The notes: generated from the sequence alone by a model not told the origin. A stretch of 64,000 nucleotides of DNA from Roseomonas sp. (GCA_020249285.1 JADCFX010000002.1:62001-126000), one strand, 5' to 3'; counted from the first letter of the stretch, positions 8,713-17,819 are shown. Numbers and translations: made by a program.

Positions 8713-10263
8713 ATGCTGATGACTGCCGCCGATTATCGGGAATCGCTCAGGGCGCTGAAGCCACGCGTTTTCGTCAATGGCCGCCAGGTGGCGAGTGTGG
8801 CCGATGAGCCGCTGCTGGCGCCGGGCATCAATGCCATTGGCGTGACCTATGATTTCGCGCATCGCGCCGAATATGCCGGGCTGATGACAGCCACGCAGGA
8901 AGGCACCGGACGCCTTGCCAATCGGCTGCTGCATGTGAATGGCAGCCGCGATGATCTGCTCGCAAAGCTGGAAGCCGTGCGCCTAGTGTGCCGCGAATCC
9001 GGCTGCGCGCAGCGCTATCTGGCGCATGATGCGCTGAACGCGCTCCATCAGGGCACGAAGCTTGCCGATGAGGTGCATGGCGGAGAGCGGCATCATCGCT
9101 TCCTGGCCTATCTGGATGATGTGCAGGCGCGTGATCTGACGCTTGGCATTGCCATGACCGATGCGAAGGGTGATCGTTCCATGCGGCCCGGCCAGCAGGC
9201 CAATCGTGATGTGCATGTGCATATCAAGGAACGCCGCGCGGATGGCATTATCATTCGCGGCACCAAGGCGATTGTGACTGGCGCGCCTTATGTCCATGAA
9301 TTCCTGGTCATGGCTTGCCGAACCATGACGGCCGAGGATGCCGATTTCGCGCTACATTGCGCCGTGCCGGCAGACGCGCCCGGCGTGATGATTGTGGCGC
9401 GCCCCGCAGGCCGCCCCGGTGAGGCAGCCGCAAAATTCAGTGCCAAATACGGCCAAGCCACGGGCGTTGTGGTGTTTGATGATGTTTTCGTGCCCTGGGA
9501 CCGCGTGTTCTTGGCGGGCGAGCATGTCGAAGCCGGCACCACCACCACCAGCTATGCCACCCATCACCGGCATTCCTGCATCGCCGCACGCGCCGGCTTC
9601 GGTGATTTGCTGATTGGCGCAGGGGCCTTGATGATTGAAGCCAATGGGCTGGATACGGACCGCCATAGCCATATCCGCGATGCCATGGTGGATCTGATCA
9701 AGATTGTGGAAGGCTTCTTCGCCTGTGGCGTGGCGGCGAGTGTTTATGGCACCGGCGCGGCTTCAGGCGCCTTCATGCCGGACGCGGTCTTCAGCAATAT
9801 CGGTAAATTGCTGCTGGCAACACAGATTTATGACATGCACCGCCTGGCGCATTACGTCTCCGGCGGCTTGATCGTCGCACTGCCCGGCCCGGATGAGGAT
9901 CACAACCCGGAAACGGCTGCTTCTCTTGCCGCGGTGCTGGCGGGGCGCGCGGATGTGCCTGCCGAAAAGCGCCTGGACGTCGCGCGCTTCATGGAAGATT
10001 TAACCGCTTCCAACCAGGGCGGTTGGTATTCGGTGATTTCGCTCCATGGCGGCGGCAGCCCTGAAGCGATGAAGCGCGAGATTTGGCGCAATTACCCGGT
10101 GGAAGAACGCTCAGCACTCGTGGAACGCCTGCTCGATCGCGGCATTCTGGATGAGGGCAAGCGCATCTCGAAACAACCGGGGCGCTGCTGCGATACGGGG
10201 TGTGAAGCGCCGCGCGCGCCGGCCATTCCGGAAGGCAGCTTCATCGGGCGCGCGGCGGAATAA
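8713..10263 (+). CDS. HpaB-superfamily protein (4-hydroxybutyryl-CoA dehydratase / 4-HPA 3-monooxygenase-like)
   Basis: A 516-residue protein of the acyl-CoA-dehydrogenase-like fold shared by 4-hydroxyphenylacetate 3-hydroxylase large subunit, pyoverdine chromophore oxygenases and 4-hydroxybutyryl-CoA dehydratase. The N-terminal HpaB_N region includes VTYDFAHRAEYAGLMTA and HDALNALHQ; the flavin/core region has MTDAKGDRSMRPGQQ and FVPWDRVFLAGE. Positions matching the [4Fe-4S] ligands of the dehydratase are mostly lost: C98 is kept, but Y102 and A292 replace the second and last cysteines, although H285 is present. It is followed 70 bp downstream by a CaiB CoA-transferase, which suggests a CoA-ester substrate. 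Exact activity is open. Confidence 0.85.
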   Translation: MLMTAADYRESLRALKPRVFVNGRQVASVADEPLLAPGINAIGVTYDFAHRAEYAGLMTATQEGTGRLANRLLHVNGSRDDLLAKLEAVRLVCRESGCAQRYLAHDALNALHQGTKLADEVHGGERHHRFLAYLDDVQARDLTLGIAMTDAKGDRSMRPGQQANRDVHVHIKERRADGIIIRGTKAIVTGAPYVHEFLVMACRTMTAEDADFALHCAVPADAPGVMIVARPAGRPGEAAAKFSAKYGQATGVVVFDDVFVPWDRVFLAGEHVEAGTTTTSYATHHRHSCIAARAGFGDLLIGAGALMIEANGLDTDRHSHIRDAMVDLIKIVEGFFACGVAASVYGTGAASGAFMPDAVFSNIGKLLLATQIYDMHRLAHYVSGGLIVALPGPDEDHNPETAASLAAVLAGRADVPAEKRLDVARFMEDLTASNQGGWYSVISLHGGGSPEAMKREIWRNYPVEERSALVERLLDRGILDEGKRISKQPGRCCDTGCEAPRAPAIPEGSFIGRAAE

Positions 10264-10332
10264 CGCCAGCCTGCCGCTTGACGCCTGGACGCCTGCGGCA
10301 TCACATCTGCGGTTATATTGAGGAACACGCCC

Positions 10333-11553
10333 ATGTCTGAAGCCGCGCCAGAACACCGTGTATTACCGCTGGAAGGGGTGCGCGTCATTGACGTTTCCAC
10401 CTTTATCTCCGGCCCCTTCGCCACCACGCAATTGGCGGAATTCGGCGCCGAGGTGATCAAGCTTGAACTGCCGGTGGTGGGCGACCCGTTGCGCAAATTC
10501 GGCACCGTCACGCCTAATGGCGATACGCTGCCTTGGCTTTCAGAATGCCGGAATAAGAAATCCGCGACGCTTGATTTACGCAAGCCCGAAGGCGCGGAAT
10601 TGCTCAAGCGCATGTGCGCGGAAGCGGATATTCTGGTGGAGAATTTCCAGCCCGGCACAATGGAAAAATGGGGCATTGGGTGGGATGTGCTGCATGCGAT
10701 CAATCCGCGCCTGATCATGGTGCGGATTTCAGGCTATGGGCAAACCGGCCCCTATAGCGGCCGCCCTGGCTTCGGGCGCATTGGCAATGCCTTTGGTGGG
10801 CTTTCCTATCTGGCGGGCTATCCGGATCGTCCGCCGGTCACGCCAGGTTCTGCGACCATCCCGGATTATCTTTCCGGCATTTACGGCGCCATGGGCGCCA
10901 TGCTGGCCATGGAAGCGCGGCGCAAAACCGGGCGCGGCCAGGTGGTGGATATTGGGCTTTATGAACCGGTCTTTCGTATTCTGGATGAATTGGCGCCGGC
11001 CTTTCAGCATAAGGGCTATGTGCGCGAACGCATGGGGCCAGGCACGGTGAATGTAGTGCCGCATAGCCATTACCCCACCAAGGATAATCGCTGGATCGCC
11101 ATTGCTTGCACCTCCGATAAAATTTTCGCGCGGCTTGCGGCGGCGATGGGCGCGCCGGAGCTTGGCGACGATGGCAAATGGGGCACCATCCGCCAACGGG
11201 AAGCCGCGCGCGCGGAAGTGGACGCCTATGTCGGCGCCTGGACCAGCAGCTTCACCCGCGATGAATTGCTGCAAACCTGCGAAGAAGCGCAGGTTCCCTG
11301 CGGCCCGGTCTATGCGATTGACGAGATTTTCGAAGACCCACACTACAAGGCGCGCGGCAATATCTTGACGATGCAGGACCCGCGTGTTGGCGAATTGGCC
11401 ATTCCCAATCTTGTGCCGCGGCTTTCAGAAACACCAGGTGAGGTGAAATGGCTTGGCCCCGCCATGGGCGAGCATAACGCCGAAATCTATCGCGACTGGC
11501 TGAAATTATCGGATGCAGAAATGGCGGCGCTCACCGCTGCGCGGGTTATCTGA
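10333..11553 (+). CDS. CaiB/BaiF (class III) CoA-transferase
   Basis: A 406-residue family III CoA-transferase that moves CoA between carboxylic acids through an aspartyl anhydride. The N-terminal signature is LEGVRVIDVSTFISGPF, followed by LAEFGAEVIKLE and NKKSATLDLRKPEG. The catalytic aspartate is expected at about residue 178 in IPDYLSGIYGAMGA. The interlocking-dimer C-terminal region with PCGPVYAIDEIFEDPH is present. The ATG at 10333, preceded by AGGAAC, gives a better start than a TTG 15 bp upstream. It probably forms a two-gene operon with the HpaB-like gene and would load or exchange the CoA of its substrate. Confidence 0.94.
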   Translation: MSEAAPEHRVLPLEGVRVIDVSTFISGPFATTQLAEFGAEVIKLELPVVGDPLRKFGTVTPNGDTLPWLSECRNKKSATLDLRKPEGAELLKRMCAEADILVENFQPGTMEKWGIGWDVLHAINPRLIMVRISGYGQTGPYSGRPGFGRIGNAFGGLSYLAGYPDRPPVTPGSATIPDYLSGIYGAMGAMLAMEARRKTGRGQVVDIGLYEPVFRILDELAPAFQHKGYVRERMGPGTVNVVPHSHYPTKDNRWIAIACTSDKIFARLAAAMGAPELGDDGKWGTIRQREAARAEVDAYVGAWTSSFTRDELLQTCEEAQVPCGPVYAIDEIFEDPHYKARGNILTMQDPRVGELAIPNLVPRLSETPGEVKWLGPAMGEHNAEIYRDWLKLSDAEMAALTAARVI

Positions 11554-11570
11554 AGCCAACCCGCGCAGCG
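11535..11570 (+). terminator. Strong hairpin at the end of the CoA-transferase gene
   Basis: A perfect 13-bp stem with arms CGCTGCGCGGGTT and AACCCGCGCAGCG and a 10-nt loop spans the stop codon at 11551-11553. No T-tract follows on either strand. It lies between convergent genes and probably acts as a two-way termination or mRNA 3'-end protecting structure. Confidence 0.6.
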
Positions 11571-11581
11571 AAATAAACGCA

Positions 11582-12334
11582 TCAGGAAGCGAGATACCCG
11601 CCATCCACATGCATTTCTGACCCTGTCATATAGGATGATTCGTCAGACGCCAGGAACAGGATGGCGTAGGCGACTTCATCCACCTCACCGGTGCGGCCCA
11701 TAGGTATATGGCCAAGCATCTTGGCGCGGAAAACGGGGTCAGCCGTGGCGCCGCTGGTGCGCATGGGCGGCATGAGGCCGGGATGCACCGTGTTCAGGCG
11801 AATGCCCGAAGCGCCTTCCTGCACCGCGATGGATTTCGTGAGCAACCGCACCGCTGCCTTGGAGGCGTTATAGGCGCAATGAATACGTTCCTGCCCCACC
11901 ACGCCGGAGATTGAGGAAAGGTTGATAATGGAACCACCGCCTGACTTCCGCATGGCGGCAACGCCGTGCTTCACGCCAAGGAAAACGCCGCGCGCATTCA
12001 CCGCCATGATCCGATCCCACAGCGCGGTATCGTAAAGGTTATTGGTATTGCTGCCGGAAATGCCGGCATTATTCACCAGCACATCAAGCCGGCCATGCGC
12101 GGCGAGCACGGCAGCAATCGCCGCTTCCCATTGCGCTTCGTCGGCCACATCCAGGTTAATATAGCTTGCAGACCCGCCGGCCTTGGTGATTTCCGCGACA
12201 ACGGCGCGGCCCTCGGCTTCCATCATATCGGCGACCACCACCTTGGCACCTTCGCGCGCCATCAACCGTGCGGTGGCAGCCCCCATGCCGGAAGCGGCAC
12301 CCGTAATGAGTGCTACCTTGTTTGCAACGCGCAT
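11582..12334 (-). CDS. SDR family oxidoreductase
   Basis: A 250-residue classical short-chain dehydrogenase/reductase. It has the cofactor loop TGAASGMG at residues 11-18, VNNAGISG near residue 88, the catalytic Ser in LSSISG and the YNASK active-site motif near residue 155. It ends with the usual GSEMHVDGGYL. An acidic residue after the second beta strand (VVADM) favours NAD over NADP. The substrate is unknown. It is convergent with the CoA-transferase gene and follows the FAD oxidoreductase gene on the same strand, separated by a hairpin. It could serve the CoA-ester pathway next door, but that is only inferred from position. Confidence 0.93.
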   Translation of the reverse strand: MRVANKVALITGAASGMGAATARLMAREGAKVVVADMMEAEGRAVVAEITKAGGSASYINLDVADEAQWEAAIAAVLAAHGRLDVLVNNAGISGSNTNNLYDTALWDRIMAVNARGVFLGVKHGVAAMRKSGGGSIINLSSISGVVGQERIHCAYNASKAAVRLLTKSIAVQEGASGIRLNTVHPGLMPPMRTSGATADPVFRAKMLGHIPMGRTGEVDEVAYAILFLASDESSYMTGSEMHVDGGYLAS

Positions 12335-12364
12335 GATGTTTCCTCCTCTTCATACTTGATCAGG

Positions 12365-12398
12365 AAGCCTTGCAAGGCTTGCGCGTTACCGCAAGCCT
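12365..12398 (-). terminator. Overlapping palindrome and hairpin between FAD oxidoreductase and SDR genes
   Basis: The segment 12375-12398 forms a perfect 9-bp stem (AGGCTTGCG / CGCAAGCCT) around a 6-nt loop that starts at the FAD-gene stop codon. Overlapping it, 12365-12380 is a perfect 16-bp palindrome AAGCCTTGCAAGGCTT, 30 bp before the SDR start. The two structures share an arm, so only one can form in RNA. Without a T-tract, termination is plausible but unproven; the palindrome could instead be an operator. Confidence 0.5.
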
Positions 12399-14062
12399 CA
12401 ACCATAGGTCATGCTGGATTCCGCGCCACGGCTCATGTCGCGTGGAATAGGTTGGCCGGTCAGTGTCAGCGCCAAAGCCTCAGCGACACGAATACCATCC
12501 ACGCCGGCGCTCAGGATGCCGCCGGCATAGCCAGCGCCCTCTCCGGCAGGGAAAAGCCCTGCCGTATTCACGCTTTGAAAATCGAGGCCGCGCGGGATGC
12601 GAATGGGGCTGCTCGTGCGGGTTTCAACGCCAGTCATCAGCGCATCCGGGCGGGCGAAGCCTGGCACCTGCTTATCGAAAGCCAGCAAAGCTTCGCGCAT
12701 TGCCTCCACTGCGAAATCAGGCAGGCAGAGCGCGAGGTCAGTTGGCGTCACACCCGGCTTATAGCTTGGCAACACATCGCCCAGCCCCGTGCTGGGGCGC
12801 CCGGCCAGAAAATCGCCGACAAGCTGCGCGGGCGCGCGATAATCACCACCGCCGGCGATGAAGGCAGCACTTTCCCAATGGCGTTGATAGGCCAATCCGG
12901 CCAGGACATCGCCCGGATAATCCTCGGGCGAAATCCCCACCACAATGCCGGCATTGGCATTGCGTTCGGCGCGCGAGTATTGGCTCATGCCATTGGTCAC
13001 CACGCGCCCGGCCTCGCTGGTGGCGGCCACCACTGTGCCGCCCGGGCACATGCAAAAACTATAGACGGCGCGGCCATTCTTCGCGTGATGCACCAGCTTA
13101 TAATCAGCCGCACCCAGCAGCGGATTACCTGCATTGGGGCCGAAACGCGCTTGGTCAATCATGCCTTGCGGGTGTTCGATGCGCACACCGATGGAGAAGG
13201 GCTTGGCCTGCATCGCAACACCGCGCGCATGCAACATGGCGAAACTGTCCCGCGCGCTATGACCAAGGGCGAGGATGGCGTGATCCGCCTCAATCACCTC
13301 ACCATCCTGAAGCACCAGGCCGCGCAGGCGCCGTGTGCCATCAGTGACGGTTTCGATGATTAGGTCATCAACGCGGGCACCGAAGCGGTATTCGCCGCCC
13401 AAGGCTTCGATTTCGGCGCGGATATGTTCCACCATGGAAACCAGACGAAACGTACCGATATGCGGTTTGGAGACGTACAAAATCTCCTCAGGTGCGCCAG
13501 CCTTGACGAATTCCGCCAGCACCTTGCGCCCGTAATGGCGCGGGTCGCGGATTTGGCTATAGAGCTTGCCATCGGAAAAAGTGCCGGCGCCGCCTTCGCC
13601 ATATTGCACATTGCTTTCCGGGTTCAGCACGCCACGCCGCCAAAGCCCCCAAGTATCCTTGGTGCGTTCGCGCACCACCTTGCCGCGTTCCAGGATCAGC
13701 GGGGGGAAGCCCATTTGCGCCAACAATAGCGCCGCCATGAAGCCGCAAGGCCCGGTACCCACCACAACAGGCCGGCGGATGCCTTCCGGTGCGCGGGCGA
13801 CAAAACGATAGGCGGTATCTGGCGCTGGGCTGATTCGTTGATCCCCTGCATGGCCGGCCAAAAGCGCGGCCTCATCAGCGACATCAACATCCAGCGTATA
13901 GACCAGCATGATCGCCTGGGGCTTGCGCGCATCATAGCCACGGCGGAAGACATGCATCGCCCGCAAAGCCGCATCGCCAATGCCAAGCCGGGCCAGCACG
14001 GCAGCGCGCAAGGCGTCTTCCGGGTGGTTCAGCGGCAGGCGCAATTCGGTCAGGCGAATCAT
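12398..14062 (-). CDS. FAD-dependent oxidoreductase (COG2509 type)
   Basis: A 554-residue flavoprotein of the uncharacterised FAD-dependent dehydrogenase group COG2509. A small N-terminal domain (about 90 residues, including FRRGYDARK) precedes the dinucleotide-binding loop VVGTGPCGFMAAL near residue 100 and ILERGKVVRER. A second signature, NVQYGEGGAGTFSDGKL, follows near residue 150. The C-terminal part has GLFPAGEGAGYAGGILSA, the second FAD contact. The start at 14062 (MIRLTELRLPLNHPED) is preferred; a start 60 bp upstream adds an unlikely Arg-rich extension. The physiological reaction of the family is not known. It is divergent from the sugar kinase gene. Confidence 0.88.
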   Translation of the reverse strand: MIRLTELRLPLNHPEDALRAAVLARLGIGDAALRAMHVFRRGYDARKPQAIMLVYTLDVDVADEAALLAGHAGDQRISPAPDTAYRFVARAPEGIRRPVVVGTGPCGFMAALLLAQMGFPPLILERGKVVRERTKDTWGLWRRGVLNPESNVQYGEGGAGTFSDGKLYSQIRDPRHYGRKVLAEFVKAGAPEEILYVSKPHIGTFRLVSMVEHIRAEIEALGGEYRFGARVDDLIIETVTDGTRRLRGLVLQDGEVIEADHAILALGHSARDSFAMLHARGVAMQAKPFSIGVRIEHPQGMIDQARFGPNAGNPLLGAADYKLVHHAKNGRAVYSFCMCPGGTVVAATSEAGRVVTNGMSQYSRAERNANAGIVVGISPEDYPGDVLAGLAYQRHWESAAFIAGGGDYRAPAQLVGDFLAGRPSTGLGDVLPSYKPGVTPTDLALCLPDFAVEAMREALLAFDKQVPGFARPDALMTGVETRTSSPIRIPRGLDFQSVNTAGLFPAGEGAGYAGGILSAGVDGIRVAEALALTLTGQPIPRDMSRGAESSMTYG

Positions 14063-14127
14063 GAGGGTTCTATAGTCCGTCTTGCGCCGCGCTTGAAATC
14101 CTCTCCTGCATCGGACAAGCATTGGGG

Positions 14128-15051
14128 ATGGTTGATATTCTTTGCCTCGGCGAACCCATGCTGGAATTCAACGCCCAGAAGCCGGGCGCGGATGGGCGGC
14201 GCACTTATTTGGAAGGCCATGGCGGAGATACCTCCAACGCCGCCATCGCCGCCGCGCGTGCGGGGGCTTCGGTTGGCATGCTGACCGCGCTCGGCCAGGA
14301 TGGGCCGGGCGAAAGCTTCATGCAGCTTTGGGCAAAGGAAGGTGTGGATACCGCGCAGGTCATCCGCAATCCTTCAGCGCCTACGGGCATTTATTTCGTG
14401 ACGCATGATGCGCGCGGGCATCATTTCAGCTTTTATCGCAGCGGCAGCGCGGCATCGCTTTATGGCGCAGCGGATGTGCCTGAGGCAGCCATTCGCCAAT
14501 CAAAATTCCTTCATCTGTCCGGCATCAGCCAGGCGATCTCGACCAGCGCCTGCGATGCTGGCTTCCGCGCCATGGAAATTGCCCGCGCTGCTGGCGTGCG
14601 CGTTTCCTATGACACCAATCTGCGCCTCAGGCTTTGGCCGGCGGCGCGGGCGGCTTCCGTGATCCATGCCGCCATCGCCATGGCTGATATCGCGCTGCCG
14701 TCGCTGGATGATGCGGTGGCGCTGACCGGCCTGCAAAACCCTGATCATATCTGCGATTTCTATTTGCGCCTTGCGCCCATGGTGGTGCTGAAATGCGGGG
14801 CTGACGGCGCCATCCTTGCCACGCGCGAAAGCCGCCACCGCATCCCTGCTTTCAAGGTGGCGGCGGTTGATGCCACCGGCGCGGGCGATTGCTTCGCTGG
14901 CAATTTCCTTGCGCGGTTGCTGGCAGGTGACGCGCCGCTACAGGCCGCGCGTTACGCCAATGCGGCGGCTGCCCTTTCCACCACGGGCTATGGCGCGGTG
15001 GCGCCTCTGCCGAGGCACGATGCGGTGCACGCGCTGCTGGACAGCGCCTGA
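14128..15051 (+). CDS. PfkB-family sugar kinase (2-keto-3-deoxygluconate kinase-like)
   Basis: A 307-residue ribokinase-family kinase. The N-terminus DILCLGEPMLEFNAQ, the substrate region GGDTSNAAIAAARAGA and the C-terminal anion-hole motif DATGAGDCFAGNFLA near residues 246-260 (catalytic Asp in GAGD) define the family. The pattern GEPMLEF with LEGHGGDTSN most resembles KdgK, which phosphorylates 2-keto-3-deoxygluconate in the Entner-Doudoroff branch. No kdgA or sugar-acid dehydratase gene is adjacent, so the substrate is provisional. The ATG at 14128 is chosen over a TTG 6 bp upstream. The stop is one base from the convergent MlrC gene. Confidence 0.87.
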   Translation: MVDILCLGEPMLEFNAQKPGADGRRTYLEGHGGDTSNAAIAAARAGASVGMLTALGQDGPGESFMQLWAKEGVDTAQVIRNPSAPTGIYFVTHDARGHHFSFYRSGSAASLYGAADVPEAAIRQSKFLHLSGISQAISTSACDAGFRAMEIARAAGVRVSYDTNLRLRLWPAARAASVIHAAIAMADIALPSLDDAVALTGLQNPDHICDFYLRLAPMVVLKCGADGAILATRESRHRIPAFKVAAVDATGAGDCFAGNFLARLLAGDAPLQAARYANAAAALSTTGYGAVAPLPRHDAVHALLDSA

Positions 15052-15052
15052 G

Positions 15053-16555
15053 TTACCCCCAGGCGCGGTTATCGCCGGGGCGGAGCCGCAAGCCGGGGCG
15101 TAGATTGGTGAAGGGCAAAATCGCCGGGTCCGCCACAACGGGGCCGGGCGCGGTCACTACAATCACCTCGGATGCAATTGGCTGGAAATGGGCGCGGAAA
15201 TGCACGCTGGATTTCACCGCGACAATCGCCTGTTCCGCCGGCTCCACGCCCACTTGCCGGAACAATTCCTGATCATGGCCCTGCATCTTGCGGCTCACCA
15301 CCACCACGCGCACGCCGGGCTCCACGCGGATCAGCGCTGAAAGACCAAGATCGGCGGGATTGCCCTTACCCATCGGGCCGCTCAGCGTAAAGCGGCCATC
15401 GGAAAGCTTTTCCACCACCGCTTCCACGCGCAAGGGCACGCCGTCGCTTTTGCCACCAAGGTCGAGCGTGATGCGCGCACCTTCCCCTGCCGCATGGCAG
15501 GCAGCGGCGGCTTCCGCATCATTCATCGGCGCCAGCACCGCACCTTGCGCATTCTGGCGGATCAATTCCGCGAGCAAACCCGTGGTATCGCCATGCCCGC
15601 CGCCGCCGGGATTATCCTGCGTATCTGCCAGCACCACCGGTCCCTTGCCGCCGCGCGCGGCCACGGCGCGCGCCACGCCTTCAGCGGCGGTTGCGACACC
15701 AAGGGCGAATTCTGGCTCCTTGCTGGCAATGAATGCGGCGAGCGCTTCCGCCGCCGCGCCAGCCTGATCAAGCGTCTCGGCATAAGCGGCAATCGCCATG
15801 CCGCAACCGGGGAAATCCGCGTAAGGGAAGCCGAAGCAGAAGCCTAATTCCCAAATGCCCGGCGCCGCACCCAGCTTTGCCCGTTCCGCCATGACATCGG
15901 CCATGGGCGCGACCATGGTGCATTGACCGGGCAAGGGCGTCCAGAAATCCAAATCGCGAAATAGCTTGGCGGGCTTACGGCCTTCCGCGATCATGCGCAG
16001 CAGCAAGCGCGTGGCCTGCGCGCCGGCGGGCTTCATATCCACATGCGGATAGGTGCGAAACGGCACCAGCACATCGGAAAGCGCCACCATTTCCGCGGTT
16101 TTATTCGCATGCGGATCAAGGCTGACGGCGATGGGCAAATCCGAGCCCACCACAGCGCGCACGCGGCGCAGCACTTCGGCTTCGGCATCGTCATAACCCA
16201 CCGCCACCATGGCGCCGTGCAAATCAAGATAGACGCCATCAATCGGGCCGGCTTCCATGGCATCGGAAAGGCTTGCCACCAACAATGCGGCGATGCGTTC
16301 AAAAGCGTCCGCCGTCACTGGTCCGGCAGGATTTGCGAAGCACCAGACCAAGGGGGCAAGTTCCACGCCCGCTTCTTCCGCGACCATGAGCGCGCCCGCA
16401 ATCGGCGCGCTGGTCGGGCGCATGGCCTGGATCAAACCAGCCGGGCGTTGCAGTGGCGGAAAGCCGCCGGGTTTGACGAATTCCTGCCAGCCGGTCGGCA
16501 GCGGCGCGAAGGAATGGCTTTCATGCAAAAAGCCGCCAATGGCGATGCGGGTCAT
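15053..16555 (-). CDS. M81 family metallopeptidase (MlrC-like)
   Basis: A 500-residue zinc hydrolase of the MlrC family, named for the enzyme that cleaves linearised microcystin products in sphingomonads. Landmarks are GGFLHESHSFAPLPT at the N-terminus, YLDLHGAMVAVGYDDAEAE near residue 110, SLDPHANKT, and VLADTQDNPGGGGHGDTTG near residue 315. Family members outside microcystin degraders act on unknown peptides or amides. The ATG at 16555 is used because it starts at the conserved GGFLHES region and lies one base after the upstream gene's stop. It is the third gene of a tight three-gene operon of amide hydrolases. Confidence 0.9.
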   Translation of the reverse strand: MTRIAIGGFLHESHSFAPLPTGWQEFVKPGGFPPLQRPAGLIQAMRPTSAPIAGALMVAEEAGVELAPLVWCFANPAGPVTADAFERIAALLVASLSDAMEAGPIDGVYLDLHGAMVAVGYDDAEAEVLRRVRAVVGSDLPIAVSLDPHANKTAEMVALSDVLVPFRTYPHVDMKPAGAQATRLLLRMIAEGRKPAKLFRDLDFWTPLPGQCTMVAPMADVMAERAKLGAAPGIWELGFCFGFPYADFPGCGMAIAAYAETLDQAGAAAEALAAFIASKEPEFALGVATAAEGVARAVAARGGKGPVVLADTQDNPGGGGHGDTTGLLAELIRQNAQGAVLAPMNDAEAAAACHAAGEGARITLDLGGKSDGVPLRVEAVVEKLSDGRFTLSGPMGKGNPADLGLSALIRVEPGVRVVVVSRKMQGHDQELFRQVGVEPAEQAIVAVKSSVHFRAHFQPIASEVIVVTAPGPVVADPAILPFTNLRPGLRLRPGDNRAWG

Positions 16556-16556
16556 G

Positions 16557-17819
16557 TCACTTTTCCTTTGCAATACCAGCGGTGGCGAGCACCGCATCGG
16601 CCAATACGCGCAAGCCCGCTTCGGCCCAGGCAGGCGTGATGCTTTCCGCTTCATTATGGCTGATTCCGCCATGGCAGGGGCAGAAAATCATCGCCGCCGG
16701 CACGCGCCGCGCGACATAAACCGCATCATGCCCTATGCCGGTTGGCATATCCATATGCGGCAGGCCAAGCCGAGTTGCCGCATCACGCACCCGCCCAACC
16801 AGTGCCGCATCAAATTGTGTGAGCGGCGATTGCCAGAAATCAGCGATGGTGATGGCAACACCCCGTGCAGCAGATAGCTCTGCCGCCTTGGCGCGAATCT
16901 CCGTCCCCATGTGCGCCAGCATGGTGGGGTCTCCATGGCGCGTATCAATGCTGAACCAGATGCGTGACGGCGCAATATTGCGGCTATCGGGATAGACGGT
17001 GAGGCGCCCGACCGTGGCGCGGCCAGGTTCACCCGTAGAACTCACCGCACGCAAGGCAATGCCTTCGATCGCGGCCATCAGCGGTGCCGCAGCCATCATC
17101 GCATCGCGCCGCCCGGCCATGGGCGAACCGCCATGAGATTCAGCGCCTTCGATGGTGACTTCATACCAGGCTTGCGCCAGGGCATGCGTCACCACGCCGA
17201 TATCCTTGCCGGCGTTTTCCAGCAGCGCACCTTGTTCGATATGCAATTCGAAATAGGCGGCAAGATCGGTCAGCGCAGCAGGATCGGCTTCACCGCGCCA
17301 GCCGATGCGATTCAGTTCATCGCCAAACGCCTTGCCGTCACTATCGCGCAGCGCCAGCACATCAGCCTCAGGGAAAATCCCCATCGCAGCGCCGCTGCCC
17401 ATCATCGGGGGCGAAAAACGTGCCCCTTCCTCATTGGTCCAATTGATCAGTACCAAAGGCGCTTCGGTTTCGATCCCGGCTTCATGCAAGGCGCGCAGCA
17501 CCTCAAGCCCGGCCAATACGCCAAGCGGGCCGTCAAACTTGCCGCCAGTTGGTTGCGTATCCAAATGGCTGCCCATGGCGACAGGCTTGCGGCTTGTATC
17601 GCGGCCTTCGCGACGCAGCACCATATTGCCGAGGCGATCCACGGAAAGCGTGCACCCAATCGCCTCCCCCCACCGGCGCAGCAAATGGCGGCCTTCGGAA
17701 TCAAGATCGGTCAGGGTCTGCCGATTGCAGCCGCCCTTCGGCGTGCCGCCGATTTGCGCCAATTCCATCAGGCTATCCCAAAGCCGGGCGCCGGAAAGGG
17801 GAAGGTTTGTTGTGCTCAT
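16557..17819 (-). CDS. M20-type amidohydrolase: N-carbamoyl-L-amino acid hydrolase / allantoate amidohydrolase family
   Basis: A 420-residue di-metal enzyme. It shows the family metal motifs GSHLDTQPTGGKFDGPLG near residue 83, NWTNEEGARFSPPMMGSG with the catalytic Glu pair near residue 125, and ELHIEQGALLE near residue 190. The HIEQG motif distinguishes ureidase/carbamoylase-type members (HyuC, AllC, beta-ureidopropionase) from ordinary M20 peptidases. The product would be a free amino acid plus ammonia and CO2, or ureidoglycine-type compounds. Its ATG shares a base with the stop of the upstream ArgE-like gene (TGATG), so translation is coupled. The natural substrate is not determined. Confidence 0.92.
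   Translation of the reverse strand: MSTTNLPLSGARLWDSLMELAQIGGTPKGGCNRQTLTDLDSEGRHLLRRWGEAIGCTLSVDRLGNMVLRREGRDTSRKPVAMGSHLDTQPTGGKFDGPLGVLAGLEVLRALHEAGIETEAPLVLINWTNEEGARFSPPMMGSGAAMGIFPEADVLALRDSDGKAFGDELNRIGWRGEADPAALTDLAAYFELHIEQGALLENAGKDIGVVTHALAQAWYEVTIEGAESHGGSPMAGRRDAMMAAAPLMAAIEGIALRAVSSTGEPGRATVGRLTVYPDSRNIAPSRIWFSIDTRHGDPTMLAHMGTEIRAKAAELSAARGVAITIADFWQSPLTQFDAALVGRVRDAATRLGLPHMDMPTGIGHDAVYVARRVPAAMIFCPCHGGISHNEAESITPAWAEAGLRVLADAVLATAGIAKEK

Noticed and set aside
11966..13363. Plus-strand open frame of 465 codons
   Set aside because: It lies opposite the SDR and FAD oxidoreductase genes, which have full motif sets; the translated product is His/Arg/Gly-rich and meaningless.
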